Shown here in pieces: positions 7,664-7,765 of a DNA stretch of 7,765 bases. The translations under genes were made by a program, and so were the position numbers. Each line of letters begins with the position of its first letter. The stretch's first letter is position 1. Location: positions 1 through 7,765 of the forward strand of contig JAIRXX010000038.1 of the NCBI GenBank assembly GCA_031268065.1. Direction: 5' to 3'. The notes below the pieces were generated by a model that made no database searches, was not told the origin of the DNA, and was given only the letters and a program-made list of their open reading frames with translations. The stretch comes from Propionibacteriaceae bacterium (GTDB lineage: Bacteria; Actinomycetota; Actinomycetes; Propionibacteriales; Propionibacteriaceae).

Positions 7664-7667
7664 CCTC
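7664..7667 (-). promoter_or_regulatory. Ribosome binding site of secD
   Basis: GAGG on the minus strand lies eight bases upstream of the secD ATG at 7655, inside the 18-base gap after the upstream stop codon. It supports the chosen start of secD. Confidence 0.6.
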
Positions 7668-7673
7668 GTTGAT

Positions 7674-7765
7674 CTACTTCTCGTCGTCGGCCTGCTTGGC
7701 CGCTTGATCCCCTGCGCCGTCCTCATCGTCCGCACTGGTCGCCCCGGCATCGTCCGCAACGGCTG
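7674..7765 (-). CDS. yajC: Probable YajC (Sec accessory subunit), C-terminal end (partial, 5' end outside window)
   Basis: An open minus-strand frame enters from the right edge and ends at TAG (7674-7676), 18 bases before secD. It is too short to be recognised by motif: the last 30 or so residues are an acidic Ala/Asp/Glu-rich tail ending in ADDEK. YajC proteins are small, have one N-terminal membrane helix and associate with SecD and SecF; actinobacterial versions often carry an acidic, variable C-terminal tail. The assignment rests on position immediately upstream of secD, same strand, and tail composition, because the conserved N-terminal part is not in the window. Another small gene is possible. 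Confidence 0.6.
   Translation of the reverse strand, partial: AVADDAGATSADDEDGAGDQAAKQADDEK

Noticed and set aside
1..7765. CRISPR arrays, tRNA or rRNA genes, insertion sequences, and phage or defence genes
   Set aside because: I looked for repeats, tRNA-like folds, transposase motifs and inverted-repeat ends and saw none; nearly all bases are covered by conserved genes.

Overview
The window looks like a piece of chromosome from a G+C-rich actinobacterium. Codons favour G/C at third positions, the genes are packed into a run on the minus strand, and the protein-export genes secD and secF lie just upstream of the stringent-response gene rel, a grouping known from Streptomyces and Mycobacterium. 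A homologue of the 2-hydroxyacyl-CoA dehydratase activase family at the left edge hints at an anaerobic or facultative way of life. That last point is inference, and I cannot name a genus.

Layout from left to right. (1) Positions 1-1281, plus strand: the C-terminal part of a large activase-related iron-sulfur protein. Its N-terminus lies outside the window. (2) Positions 1282-1327: a 46-base gap where the plus-strand gene and the minus-strand run converge, with no clear terminator. (3) The rest is one minus-strand run, read from right to left: the acidic C-terminal end of a gene that is probably yajC (7674-7765), secD (5937-7655), secF (4771-5937), a two-helix potassium channel with a cytoplasmic RCK domain (3654-4751), and rel (1328-3601). 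No stretch above 300 bases lacks a gene; the longest gap is 52 bases.

How the genes fit together. YajC, SecD and SecF form the accessory complex that uses the proton-motive force to help SecYEG translocate proteins. secD and secF overlap in a TGATG stop/start and are probably translationally coupled. The potassium channel starts 19 bases after secF. rel follows after 52 bases that contain a strong ribosome binding site and a possible -10 element, so rel may have its own promoter as well as operon read-through. In the best-known actinobacterial versions of this locus the gene between secF and rel is apt (adenine phosphoribosyltransferase). Here there is no apt, and the potassium channel occupies that place.

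I did not find a clearly new biological system. The window is mostly conserved housekeeping. The points most worth a second look are the apt-to-channel replacement, the poorly characterised activase-family protein, and the candidate rel promoter.
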